From assembly GCF_026340975.1 (NCBI RefSeq), contig NZ_JAPEOS010000001.1, positions 4,993,001 to 5,057,000 on the forward strand: 64,000 nucleotides of DNA. Direction: 5' to 3'. The position numbers and the translations under genes are program-made. Of the stretch, positions 33,368 through 41,259 are shown one piece after another (the stretch's first letter is position 1; every line of letters begins with the position of its first letter). The notes beneath the pieces were generated by a model. It was not told the origin of the DNA and searched no databases. It saw only the letters and a program-made list of their open reading frames with translations. This stretch comes from Streptomyces sp. NBC_01214 (GTDB lineage Bacteria; Actinomycetota; Actinomycetes; Streptomycetales; Streptomycetaceae).

Positions 33368-34333
33368 ATGGTGCGAATCGGGTACACGATGATGACCGAG
33401 CAGGCCGGGCCCCGCGAACTGGTCGACCACGTGGTGGCGGCGGAGCGGGCAGGGTTCGGCTTCTCCGTCATCTCCGACCACTCCTTCCCCTGGCTGGAGG
33501 CGCAAGGTCACGCGCCCTACGCGTGGAGCGTCCTGGGCGCCGCCGCGCAGGCCACCTCCCGGATCCCGCTCATGACGTACGTGACCTGCCCGACGTTCCG
33601 CTACCACCCTGCCGTGATCGCCCAGAAGGCGGCCACGATGCAGCTCCTTTCCCAGGGGCGCTTCCGGCTGGGTCTGGGCTCGGGAGAGAACCTCAACGAG
33701 CACATCGTCGGCGCGGGCTGGCCCGCAGCCCACGTCCGCCTGGACATGCTCGAGGAAGCCGTGGGGATCATCCGCTCCCTGTTCGACGGTGGTCACGTCA
33801 GCCACCACGGCAGCCACTTCGACGTCGACGACGCCAGACTCTGGGACCTCCCCGACGATCCGCCCCCGATCGGGATCGCCGTCTCCGGAAGACGTTCCTG
33901 CGAGATCGCGGGCCGCTGCGGCGACCTGCTCATCGCCACCGAGCCGAAGCAGGAGCTGCTGACCGCGTTCGGCGCGTACGGAGGCTCCGACAAACCGTGC
34001 GTGGGCCAGCTCCCCGTCGCCTACGACCCCGACCGCGACGCGGCGGTGGCCCGGGCACACGAACAGTTCCGCTGGGCGCTCGGCGGATGGAAGGTCAACG
34101 CGGAACTCCCCGGCCCCGCGAGCTTCGCCCAGGCCTCGCGGTACACCCGGCTCGAGGACGTGGCGGATGCCATCCCCTGCGGCGATGACGTGGACGCCTT
34201 CGTCGATGCGGTACGCCCTTACGCCGACGCAGGATTCACCGAAGTCGCCCTGATCCAGATCGGCGGCGACCAGCAGGAGCCCTTCCTGGAGTGGTCCCAG
34301 ACGAAGCTGCTGCCGGCTCTGGGGGAGCTGTGA
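33368..34333 (+). CDS. F420-type luciferase-like (LLM) oxidoreductase
   Basis: A 321-residue TIM-barrel enzyme. It begins MVRIGYTMMTEQAGPRELVD, with SVISDHSFPWLEAQGHAPYA near residue 34, FRLGLGSGENLNEHIVGAGW near residue 102 and AVSGRRSCEIAGRCGDLLIA near residue 175. The E-N-L-N-E-H segment and the overall length match the F420-dependent branch that includes glucose-6-phosphate dehydrogenase-like proteins (TIGR03557 group, from recall). It would transfer hydride to or from coenzyme F420. GTTT, 14 bases and GGGTTA precede it, a loose SigB-like match very close to the start. Confidence 0.83.
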   Translation: MVRIGYTMMTEQAGPRELVDHVVAAERAGFGFSVISDHSFPWLEAQGHAPYAWSVLGAAAQATSRIPLMTYVTCPTFRYHPAVIAQKAATMQLLSQGRFRLGLGSGENLNEHIVGAGWPAAHVRLDMLEEAVGIIRSLFDGGHVSHHGSHFDVDDARLWDLPDDPPPIGIAVSGRRSCEIAGRCGDLLIATEPKQELLTAFGAYGGSDKPCVGQLPVAYDPDRDAAVARAHEQFRWALGGWKVNAELPGPASFAQASRYTRLEDVADAIPCGDDVDAFVDAVRPYADAGFTEVALIQIGGDQQEPFLEWSQTKLLPALGEL

Positions 34334-34352
34334 CAACGGCCGGGAAGCGGAC

Positions 34353-35012
34353 GTGAAGCGCGCCGCGTTGTTCGATGTCGACGGCACCCTCGCCGATACC
34401 AATCACCTGCACGTGGTGTGCTGGTGGGAGGCCTTGAGGCAGGCGGGCCACGACATTGCCATGCACGACATCCACCGCGCGATCGGACTGCCCGGTGAGG
34501 ACCTCCTCGCGCACGTGCTGGGCGAGGATCGGGATACGACCGAGGACGACACGCTCAGCGCCGCTCACAGCACCCTCTACGGAACGTACTTCGACCGGCT
34601 GCCCCCGTTGGGCTCGGCAGCGGATCTCCTGCGCGAGCTGAACCGACGGGGTTGGCGGGTCGTGCTCGTGACGTCGGCCAAAGACGCCGAGCTCGACGCG
34701 CTCAGACGGGCCGTCGACGCGGACGACGCCATCACCGCGACGGCGAGTTCCGACGACGTGAGCGAGGGCAAGCCCGCTCCCGATCCGGTGCACCACGCCC
34801 TCGGCCTCGCCGACGCACCCGCGCAGGGCGCCGTACTCGTCGGCGACACCGTCTGGGACATGCAGGCAGGCCTGCGGCCTTGCTCAGGATCCGCGAACGA
34901 ATGCCAGAGGCGTTCGCCGTGGGTGTGGTCGATTGACTCGATGCCACCCGGGTCTGCCTCCATCCGTCACCTGTGGGTGTCACGCCGAGGCGGCGGGCGC
35001 CCTCCGGCGTGA
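34353..35012 (+). pseudogene. HAD-superfamily phosphatase with a replaced C-terminus
   Basis: The frame starts at GTG 34353 with a correct HAD core: motif I FDVDGTLADTNHLH, a cap domain, motif II VLVTSAKD, Lys in SEGKPAPDP and motif IV VLVGDTVWDMQAG. Immediately after motif IV the family would continue with a final strand and helices, but here the frame runs into Ser/Arg-rich sequence (RPCSGSANECQRRSPWVWS) with no resemblance. The break near 34880 suggests a recombination junction. Catalytic residues survive but the fold is probably incomplete. Confidence 0.7.
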
Positions 35013-35211
35013 GCCGTACCAGGGCCTCCCCGGTGTGCTGCGTCCGAAGCGCCGCTACCCGCCCCTCGCGCACAAGCCGGCCGGCACAGCGCATGCGGCG
35101 TGACGCCCCGCGTTGGGTACGGCGTGGAGATGGAGCAGCTGTCGTTCGGGATGCGCACCCCCGGTCGCGGTGACGTACGTCCGGTGCGCGCTGTGCGGAG
35201 CACTCCGTGCC

Positions 35212-36243
35212 TCACGTCATGTCGCTCTCCAGCGGCTGCGATTGATCATGTCGCCCCGCTGCGGGTGCGTCCCGGGAAGTGCTGTGGACCGTGCGGTGCT
35301 GGCTGGGTGTGGTTCCGTAGTGTTGCAGGAACAACTGCCTCATCGTCTCGGCGGAGCTGAACCCGCAGCGCCGCGCAACCGAGGCCAGCGGCAGGGCTGT
35401 GGAGACGAGGAGTTGCGAGGCCGCCTCGGCTCTGGCGGTGCGTACGAACTGGGCCGGGGTCTGCCCGAGGTGGTCGAGGAACAGCCGGGCCAAATGACGT
35501 GCGCTGACTCCCGCGTACGTGGCGAGCGTGGTGGCGCTGAGGTCGCCGTCGAGGTGTCCGGTGATGTGCTCGACGGTCCGTTGCACGGTCCCGTCCTCGG
35601 GAGCCGGTGCGCCGACGAACATGCTGATCTGGGCCTGATTGCCCGGTCTTTGGAGGTAGGTCACCATCATCCGGGCCAGCATCCGGGCGATGGCCGGACC
35701 GTGGTCCTCCTCGATGAACGCGAGGGTGAGGTCCAGCGCCCCGGTGACGCCGGCCGAGGTGCAGACGTGCTCGTCGCGAAGGTACAGCGGCGCGGCGTCG
35801 ACGTGGACGGCCGGGTGACGCTGCGCGAGGTTGCGCGCGTACGCCCAGTGGGTCGTGACGCGCCTGCCGTCGAGCAGCCCGGTGGCCGCCAGCACACTCG
35901 TGCCCGTGCACACCGACGCGACCCGATGGCTGATTCCGGCCAGGCGACGCACGTGCTCAACCAGCCGAGTGTTCTGCGCCGCCGCGGCGTGACCCGGCCC
36001 GCCGACGACCAGCAGTGTGTCGACCGGGCCGCGGGTACGTTCCAGGGCGGCCTGCGCGCCCAGGACCAGTCCTGAGGAGCAGCGCACCGGGCGGCCCTGC
36101 GGGGTGACCAGGCGGACCTCGTAGGGCGGACTCGCATGGAGGCGGTTCGCACCGTCGAAGGCGCTGGTCACGCAGGCGACCTCCACCAGCTCCACATCGT
36201 CGTAGGCCACGACCACCACGTGGTGGCGGACAGTTGTCGTCAT
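35212..36243 (-). CDS. GlxA-type regulator (DJ-1/PfpI domain plus AraC helix-turn-helix)
   Basis: A 343-residue protein. Residues 1-190 form a DJ-1/PfpI-like domain (VVVAYDDVELVEVACVTSAF and VASVCTGTSVLAATGLLDGR, with the nucleophile-elbow Cys retained). Residues 230-325 carry the AraC double helix-turn-helix (LATYAGVSARHLARLFLDHL, and VARRCGFSSAETMRQLFLQH followed by YGTTPSQ). Proteins of this layout sense small molecules and activate divergent or nearby genes. It is divergent from another DJ-1/PfpI enzyme at 36414, which is its probable target. The 170-bp spacer should hold both promoters. Confidence 0.9.
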   Translation of the reverse strand: MTTTVRHHVVVVAYDDVELVEVACVTSAFDGANRLHASPPYEVRLVTPQGRPVRCSSGLVLGAQAALERTRGPVDTLLVVGGPGHAAAAQNTRLVEHVRRLAGISHRVASVCTGTSVLAATGLLDGRRVTTHWAYARNLAQRHPAVHVDAAPLYLRDEHVCTSAGVTGALDLTLAFIEEDHGPAIARMLARMMVTYLQRPGNQAQISMFVGAPAPEDGTVQRTVEHITGHLDGDLSATTLATYAGVSARHLARLFLDHLGQTPAQFVRTARAEAASQLLVSTALPLASVARRCGFSSAETMRQLFLQHYGTTPSQHRTVHSTSRDAPAAGRHDQSQPLESDMT

Positions 36244-36413
36244 GCGTTCGACACTACCTAGTCCGACCGTAGGACAGGCATCCCAGGATTTCGGACATCG
36301 GGTCCGCGGACTTCCCCCCTCGGCGGCAGCTGTGGGTGAGAGTCGTCGGAGTCGCCGGTGCGGCGGTTCACCGCCAGCCCGCGACCACCACCGATCGATT
36401 CAGGAGACATGCC

Positions 36414-37136
36414 ATGACCGAAACCCCGCCCGCGCCGTCCGAGGCACCGGTGAAAACCATTGCCTTCGTGCTGTACCCGGGCCTCACCCCGCTGGACATC
36501 GTCGGCCCGCTGCAGGTCTTCGCCGCGTTGTCCGACCTGGTCCCCGGCTACCGCACCGTTGTGGTCGGCGAGCGGATCGAGCCGATGGGAAGCGACACCC
36601 CGCTGTCTCTGGTGCCCAGCCACACCTTCGAGAAGATGGCGGATCCATACGCGGTGATCGTGCCCGGCGGCCTCGTCCCCACCCTTGCCGCAATGGCCGA
36701 CGAGAATCTCCTGCAGAACCTGCGCGAAACGGCATCGCGCTCCGAGCTCGTCGGCTCGGTGTGCACCGGATCGCTGTTGCTTGCGGCGGCAGGGCTCCTG
36801 GAAGGCCGCCAGGCCACCACGCACTGGATGTACCGAGACCTGCTCACCCGCTTCGGGGCAACACCGGTCCTCCGGCGCTGGGTCGAGGACGGGCGCTTCA
36901 TCACCGCGGCCGGCGTCTCGGCCGGTATCGACATGGCTCTGCATCTTGTCGGCCGCCTCGCCGGTGAAGAGGTCGCACGGATGGTCCAGCTGTTCATCGA
37001 GTACGACCCCGAGCCGCCCTTCGGGCCGATCGACTGGACACCCGCCGACAGCGGCCAGTACGCGCCCTTCGCCCGCCAGCTGCTCCAAACCGCTCTCACC
37101 GACCACCCTGCCCTGCTGGCGCACCTGAGCAACTGA
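36414..37136 (+). CDS. DJ-1/PfpI family protein, isonitrile-hydratase-like
   Basis: The start is ATG 36414 behind AGGAG. The 240-residue protein has TIAFVLYPGLTPLDIVGPLQ (with the Asp used by isonitrile hydratase), VIVPGGLVPTLAAMAD and the nucleophile elbow ELVGSVCTGSLLLAAAGLLE with Cys at about residue 118, followed by ATTHWMYRDLL. This set (Asp, Cys and the THW motif) matches InhA-type isonitrile hydratases, which convert isonitriles to N-formamides. The paired GlxA-type regulator is divergent. The substrate assignment is by analogy, and other DJ-1 activities are possible. Confidence 0.82.
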   Translation: MTETPPAPSEAPVKTIAFVLYPGLTPLDIVGPLQVFAALSDLVPGYRTVVVGERIEPMGSDTPLSLVPSHTFEKMADPYAVIVPGGLVPTLAAMADENLLQNLRETASRSELVGSVCTGSLLLAAAGLLEGRQATTHWMYRDLLTRFGATPVLRRWVEDGRFITAAGVSAGIDMALHLVGRLAGEEVARMVQLFIEYDPEPPFGPIDWTPADSGQYAPFARQLLQTALTDHPALLAHLSN

Positions 37137-37199
37137 GCTCGGTGGGCTGGGCGGGGGCCGGGCTTCCGATCGGGCGCGGCAGGCCTGCCCCGCCGGTGG

Positions 37200-37597
37200 C
37201 CTACGCCCCCCTGCACCTGCACCGGGGCCGACGCAGAAGGGGCCTCGGGGTGGCGGTCAGCTACTCCTGCACGAGCGAACAACGCGCGCACTGCTCGACC
37301 GCGCAGCACGATGGCCGTCCCGCCGCAGCGAAGAGGAACCGGCGAACCGACCGCTCCGGAGAGTTCTTGTTCCTCCGCGAGCCGTCGCATGTCCTCCTCG
37401 ACAAGGGCTGAGACGAGCGAGTCATCTTCGCCGAAGCGGATCAGTTGCTCTGCTGGGCTGTAGAAGGGGGGCGTGGCTCCGAGGCTGGCGCGGCACCCAC
37501 GGCACTGCCATGGCCTGCGCACGGTGACCCAGTGGGCACGGGTGCACTACGGGCATTCGATGAGGTAGGCGCCGGGTCCGTACGCGGATCCCACCAT
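37200..37597 (-). pseudogene. Zinc-ribbon-like protein interrupted by TAG
   Basis: Reading from ATG 37597 gives GSAYGPGAYLIECP, then TAG, then CTRAHWVTVRRPWQCRGC and a charged helical part (SPAEQLIRFGEDDSLVSALV, EEDMRRLAEEQELSG). Without the stop the sequence would be C-P-x-C ... C-R-G-C, a classic zinc ribbon. The amber codon thus sits inside the first CxxC pair. A GTG at 37522 could restart a shorter protein lacking that pair. The 3' part merges with sequence antisense to the gene ending at 37136, so the end is unclear. Confidence 0.45.
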
Positions 37598-37697
37598 GCG
37601 TGACCGTACCGGGCATGGTTCTCCGGGTCGGTTCGGGCTGCGGTGGGAGGGCCAGCCCAACAGGACCGGTTGGCCACCGGGCCACGGGCAGGTGCAC

Positions 37698-37988
37698 ATG
37701 CTGGCGCAGTGGCAGGCGCGGGCCTTGCCGAGTTCTGTTGCCTTCTCCCGACGCGGAGCGGTCGGGCCCTTCACCTCCAGCCAGGTGCCCCGGGCGCTGC
37801 GCAACCTGCGCGACGAATCCCCGGCCCTTGCCGGCAGGACGGGAAGCGTGAAGTACCAGCTCATTGTGGCGACCACGGCCCTGCCCCGGCTGACCCGCGA
37901 CGGGGCCCGCGCTCCGGTGTGGCGGGTCGTCAGCAACGGCCACGGCGAGCAACGCCGCGCCCTGGCCGCGCTGCCGAAGGCGCGATAG
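37698..37988 (+). CDS. Hypothetical basic protein
   Basis: The frame is open from an ATG at 37596, but coding-like base use starts near 37690 and ATG 37698 has GGGCAGG upstream, so I chose the shorter form of 96 residues. It reads SSQVPRALRNLRDESPALAG then RTGSVKYQLIVATTALPRLT, ending with a basic tail. First-position G and low first-position T favour this strand over the antisense frame. A perfect hairpin right after the stop also supports it. I do not recognise the family. Confidence 0.5.
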   Translation: MLAQWQARALPSSVAFSRRGAVGPFTSSQVPRALRNLRDESPALAGRTGSVKYQLIVATTALPRLTRDGARAPVWRVVSNGHGEQRRALAALPKAR

Positions 37989-37995
37989 ACCCCGT

Positions 37996-38028
37996 GGGCC
38001 CGGCCCGCTGTCTGCGTGGGCCGGGCCC
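37996..38028 (+). terminator. Strong hairpin terminator
   Basis: The arms GGGCCCGGCCC (37996-38006) and GGGCCGGGCCC (38018-38028) pair perfectly over 11 bp with an 11-base loop, seven bases after the stop at 37988. Confidence 0.7.
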
Positions 38029-38258
38029 GTCGGTCCTCGGCGGGCCGCTAGGGTCGTGGGCAGTCCGCGCCGACATGGGTGCGCGGGTCAGGGCCGGTGC
38101 CCAGAGCGCTCTGGGGCAGTACGACCGGACCGTCCTCGGCCCTGGCACTCCGGCAACGGAGCGCCAGGGCCGCGTCGTATGCGCGGCAGACGGCGCACGC
38201 CATCGAGCGATCCGGTGAGCCTTCAGGGCGTTCGGCACTCCAACTACGGTGTGACCGA

Positions 38259-38301
38259 TTTGATCAAAAATAGTCACTCTGCGATATAAGATGACTATTT
38301 T
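38259..38301. promoter_or_regulatory. AT-rich island with two palindromes
   Basis: TTTGATCAAA (38259-38268) is a perfect 10-bp palindrome. It is followed by AAAATAGTCA (38267-38276) and its exact inverse TGACTATTTT (38292-38301), separated by 15 bases that include GATATAAG. Such AT-rich sequence is unusual in this GC-rich DNA and looks like a promoter with operator sites for the small-protein gene at 38490. Confidence 0.55.
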
Positions 38302-38489
38302 CGGAATCTGTCCCCGTCAGGTGACCGAGTTGCGTAGGCTCCTCACCGGTTCGGGTGATGTCACATGTCATCCAACCGAGGAAGTTCTTTCACTCGGGAG
38401 TGGGCGCGTCTTGTCGGGCTTCGTGTGCGGAACGACGCTGCCGGAGCCCGGCAGAGGAAACGGCCCGCCGGAACTGGAGGGGAAACCTC

Positions 38490-38783
38490 ATGGCTGAGAT
38501 CGATCTCGGGGTGGCGTCGGACTGGGATGAGGGTGACAACCACGGCCGTATCAAACTGCGGCAGAACCAGATCGCCCCGACCTCGAAGGACGTGCTCATC
38601 AGCTCTCCGGTGAGCATCGAGCTTTCGGTGAACACGAACTACTCCACCTCACAGGAGGCGGACAAGATCTACTTCACGACCCACCACGGCTCCACGAAGA
38701 AGGTCATCGCGGTACTCGACTCCGACGGCAACCTACACATCGCTGGTCGCCTGATCACAGAGCAGAAGGACCTGTCCTACTAG
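38490..38783 (+). CDS. Small conserved Streptomyces protein (possibly DUF6342)
   Basis: The start is ATG 38490 behind GGAGGGG; longer starts are not needed. The 97-residue acidic protein begins MAEIDLGVASDWDEGDNHGR and continues IKLRQNQIAPTSKDVLISSP, ELSVNTNYSTSQEADKIYFT and KKVIAVLDSDGNLHIAGRLI. It is beta-rich, without a signal peptide or membrane span. I recall near-identical small proteins in other streptomycetes, perhaps named DUF6342, but no function. It is preceded by an AT-rich palindromic region and followed by a terminator shared with the convergent glycine-repeat gene. Confidence 0.72.
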   Translation: MAEIDLGVASDWDEGDNHGRIKLRQNQIAPTSKDVLISSPVSIELSVNTNYSTSQEADKIYFTTHHGSTKKVIAVLDSDGNLHIAGRLITEQKDLSY

Positions 38784-38928
38784 GCAGCGACGCAAGCGAA
38801 CCTCCCCGGCCGGCAACACCAAGGAGACGTCGGGCCGCAGTGAACTCACAGCAGGCCGGCATCACCGTCGGAGAGTTCGGGAAGGCATGAACAGCGTCGA
38901 GGCGTCCAGGCTCGACTGATGTCCCAGG

Positions 38929-38957
38929 GGGGCGGGAGGCCAAGCCCTTCCCGCCCC
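38929..38957. terminator. Hairpin between convergent genes
   Basis: GGGGCGGGA (38929-38937) pairs perfectly with TCCCGCCCC (38949-38957) over 9 bp. It lies between the genes ending at 38783 (plus) and 39214 (minus). Confidence 0.6.
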
Positions 38958-39040
38958 TCTGGTCATCTGCTGCCCCCTGGTCAGGCGTGGGGGTGGCGGG
39001 CGGACGACGACGTTGCAGTCAGACACACCGGGCAAGTCCC

Positions 39041-39085
39041 CGACCCGCCGGCACCCGACCCGCCGGCACCCGACCCGCCGGCACC
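39041..39085. repeat. Three tandem 15-bp units
   Basis: Three exact copies of CGACCCGCCGGCACC are followed by a partial fourth. They are non-coding as far as I can tell; a read-through peptide would be PDPPA repeats. Confidence 0.8.
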
Positions 39086-39213
39086 CGGCACGCCGTCCCG
39101 GGCACGCCTTGCCGTTCTCCTCGTCCTGCCTGGGGCGGACCCCGGGTCCTGGACCGCCGCGCGGGCCTGCTTGTGTGCCGCCCGCTGGAGAGGCTCCTGC
39201 GACGACGATGGCG

Positions 39214-40527
39214 CTACGCCGGGACACCACCGATCTGCAGGAGGATCCCATCGATGACCCCCGGCGTGGGGACGTTCGTCGTGGCAGTGAACGAGATCGT
39301 GGTGAACACGCCGGTAAGCCTGATGGTTCCGCTCGAGTCGACCGGTCCAGCCAGGCCTGTCACGGTGCTTCCGGACACGCTCATTCCTTGCCCGCTCACC
39401 AGGGTCACCTCTGTCCCGGCTGGGAACTGCATGATCGATCCCATCGACGCGAGATACAGGACCGGGTCCTTGATGGCAGCCGCGAAGGTGAGAGTGAAGG
39501 CGTGCGCGGTTCCGCCGCGGATCTCCACAGCATCGCTGGATGGCAACGACGGAGTGAACGCGTTGGAGGAGAATCCGCCGAAGGACCCGTCGACAGCGCT
39601 GCCGGTGCCCATTGGCCCCACCAGCCGCACATCGGCACCGTGCCAAGTCCCCTGTGCGGTTCCCGTCGCGGGGTCACCCTCGACCACGGTCCAGTCGACC
39701 AGTTCCACCGCCTGCGGTACCGGCGCAGGGCCGAGCAGTACCTCTCGCCAGACTGCGCGCCGGTCCTGTTGGGCGGAGTTCGTGCAGAACCACAACGCGC
39801 AAGTGCCGTCATCAGACTGGGTGACGAGCAGGTCGCCCCCGCTGCCCTCGGCGGGCAGCAGTTCCAGCGCCGTGCTGACGTACATCGTGGGAGAGGCGGT
39901 GACCCGGCCGGAAACCGACAGCGGCTGGGGAACCAGCCCGATCTGGCCGATTGGGGTACCGGCGGCCGTGCGGCCGGACTGGAAACGTCCGCCTCGTCCG
40001 CCGGTGCTGTGGCCCACGACGGCATCGCCCTGGGCGCTCTCGCCATGAACGCCTTCGGCGGAGTGGCTGATCCCGTGCACGCCGACGCCGCTGCCGCTCG
40101 TGCCGAGCACCCCCGTTCCGGACCCGTCGCCCGGCCCGGGGCCGGAACCGAACGTCTCCAGCGGGTTGGCCAGCGCCTGCACGCTCGTGCCCACGACGCC
40201 GATGCCGCCCCGCATCGTGGCCCCGATAGCACCGACACCACCCCGGTTGTGCTGGCCGAACAGCCCGGCGATGCCTGGGCGTCCAGGGCTGGGCGCGATC
40301 TTCCCGAAGATGCCGAAATTGTCACCCACACCGAAAACGCCTACACCCTCGACATCGGCCTCGCGATCGGTGTTGCCGCGCGAGCTCTCGGCGTACATGC
40401 CGGCCCTCACGCCCTGCACGTTCCCCCCGTAGACCATGCCGGTGGCCTTGGTTGAGAATGCCGCACGCGGGAATCCCGAACCGGCCAATGGCGGCCCAAG
40501 GGCGGTGAACTGGTCGTCGTGTGCCAT
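39214..40527 (-). CDS. Glycine-repeat (G-x-G-V-x-G) fibre-like protein
   Basis: The start is ATG 40527 with a perfect AAGGAGGT upstream. The 437-residue protein has no signal peptide. About residues 25-180 consist of repeated G-V-x-G / G-I-x-G units (GVGVFGVGDNFGIFGKI, GIAGLFGQHNRGGVGAIGAT, GGIGVVGTS, GTGVLGTSGSGVGVHGISHS). Such repeats form beta-helical stacks in tail fibres and structural proteins. The C-terminal 250 residues are beta-rich (ELVDWTVVEGDPATGTAQGT, GTIRLTGVFTTISFTATTNV). Its role is unknown; a fibre or assembly protein is a guess. The minus-strand gene converges on the small protein at 38490. Confidence 0.7.
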   Translation of the reverse strand: MAHDDQFTALGPPLAGSGFPRAAFSTKATGMVYGGNVQGVRAGMYAESSRGNTDREADVEGVGVFGVGDNFGIFGKIAPSPGRPGIAGLFGQHNRGGVGAIGATMRGGIGVVGTSVQALANPLETFGSGPGPGDGSGTGVLGTSGSGVGVHGISHSAEGVHGESAQGDAVVGHSTGGRGGRFQSGRTAAGTPIGQIGLVPQPLSVSGRVTASPTMYVSTALELLPAEGSGGDLLVTQSDDGTCALWFCTNSAQQDRRAVWREVLLGPAPVPQAVELVDWTVVEGDPATGTAQGTWHGADVRLVGPMGTGSAVDGSFGGFSSNAFTPSLPSSDAVEIRGGTAHAFTLTFAAAIKDPVLYLASMGSIMQFPAGTEVTLVSGQGMSVSGSTVTGLAGPVDSSGTIRLTGVFTTISFTATTNVPTPGVIDGILLQIGGVPA

Positions 40528-41132
40528 GGCGACCTCCTTGCACGAAGTAGCGGTGCCCGCTCTCCCCGCCGTGACGACCGGCCGGATCAGCTTCCACACC
40601 TCATCTGGCAGATCACTCGGGTATGGCTACCACCCGACTATGTCTTCCAGCAGACGCTACTCCCGGCCATCGGCACGCCCTCACATATGGAAGGCGTGTC
40701 CTACCCGGGGATCGATGACACAGGTCGCGGACTGATCAAACGGCGACGTCGGTCGCTGCTTGGCCTCTCACGGCCCCCGCCCCCGCCACCGCCACCGCCC
40801 CCGCTCCCTCACCCCCCGCTCCCGCCACCCCGGCACCCGCGCCCGTCGCACCTCCCGCCGTGCTGCGGGTGCGGGAGGCCGTCGATCCGGTGGGCGGGGC
40901 TGCGGCGTTCGGTGTCGTACGCGATCACGTCGCCGACGGTGATGTCGGCCAGGCCGCCGCCTTTGGCGACCATGATCTTGGTCAGCGCGCGGCGGGCTCG
41001 GCCCCCGACCGCTGTGACCGAGCGCCTCATGCGCGCCTCCGATTCAGCGGGCCGCGGCAGCTATGGCCGCGACGGCCGCGACTGGCGAACTCGCAAGAAC
41101 CACTTCACCACCACAACCTGACCCACCCCGAG
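40528..41132. other. Intergenic region with a recombinase scrap
   Basis: Apart from the fragment below, no gene is supported. A Pro-rich and G/C-monotonous stretch lies near 40770-40860. Confidence 0.35.
40830..41030 (-). pseudogene. Fragment of a site-specific recombinase-like protein
   Basis: The minus strand reads ARRALTKIMVAKGGGLADIT then VGDVIAYDTE, which I recall from the N-terminal core-binding part of large actinobacterial tyrosine-recombinase-like proteins (ALTxxMVAKGGxLADITVGD). Only about 40 codons are similar, with no catalytic residues. Confidence 0.35.
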
Positions 41133-41158
41133 AAGGGGTGTACCTGGGTACACCCCTT
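41133..41158. promoter_or_regulatory. Perfect 12-bp inverted repeat, likely operator
   Basis: AAGGGGTGTACC and GGTACACCCCTT are exact inverse complements separated by only TG. The short centre makes a dimeric-regulator operator more likely than a terminator. It lies about 100 bp upstream of the CPBP protease and two-component genes. Confidence 0.6.
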
Positions 41159-41259
41159 CCGGCACCCACGTGCAAGGACGGCCCCGACTCCGGCCGGCAG
41201 AGTCGAACGCGGGGCGTGACAGCCGCGCCCCCCAGCGATCCCCGGGGAGGCCGGGCACC

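Noticed and set aside
34967..35094. Minus-strand stretch resembling a winged-helix wing
   Set aside because: A few residues look right (RLVREGRVAALR, VRLTPEGARRLGV), but there is no helix-turn-helix part and no start.
37547..37936. Minus-strand Cys-rich frame as a separate gene
   Set aside because: Its upstream half has second-position G far above coding values and is antisense to the plus-strand gene, which has a ribosome site and terminator. Only the zinc-ribbon part from 37597 downward is kept.
39041..39085. Tandem repeat as a CRISPR array
   Set aside because: The units are contiguous 15-mers without spacers and no cas genes are nearby.
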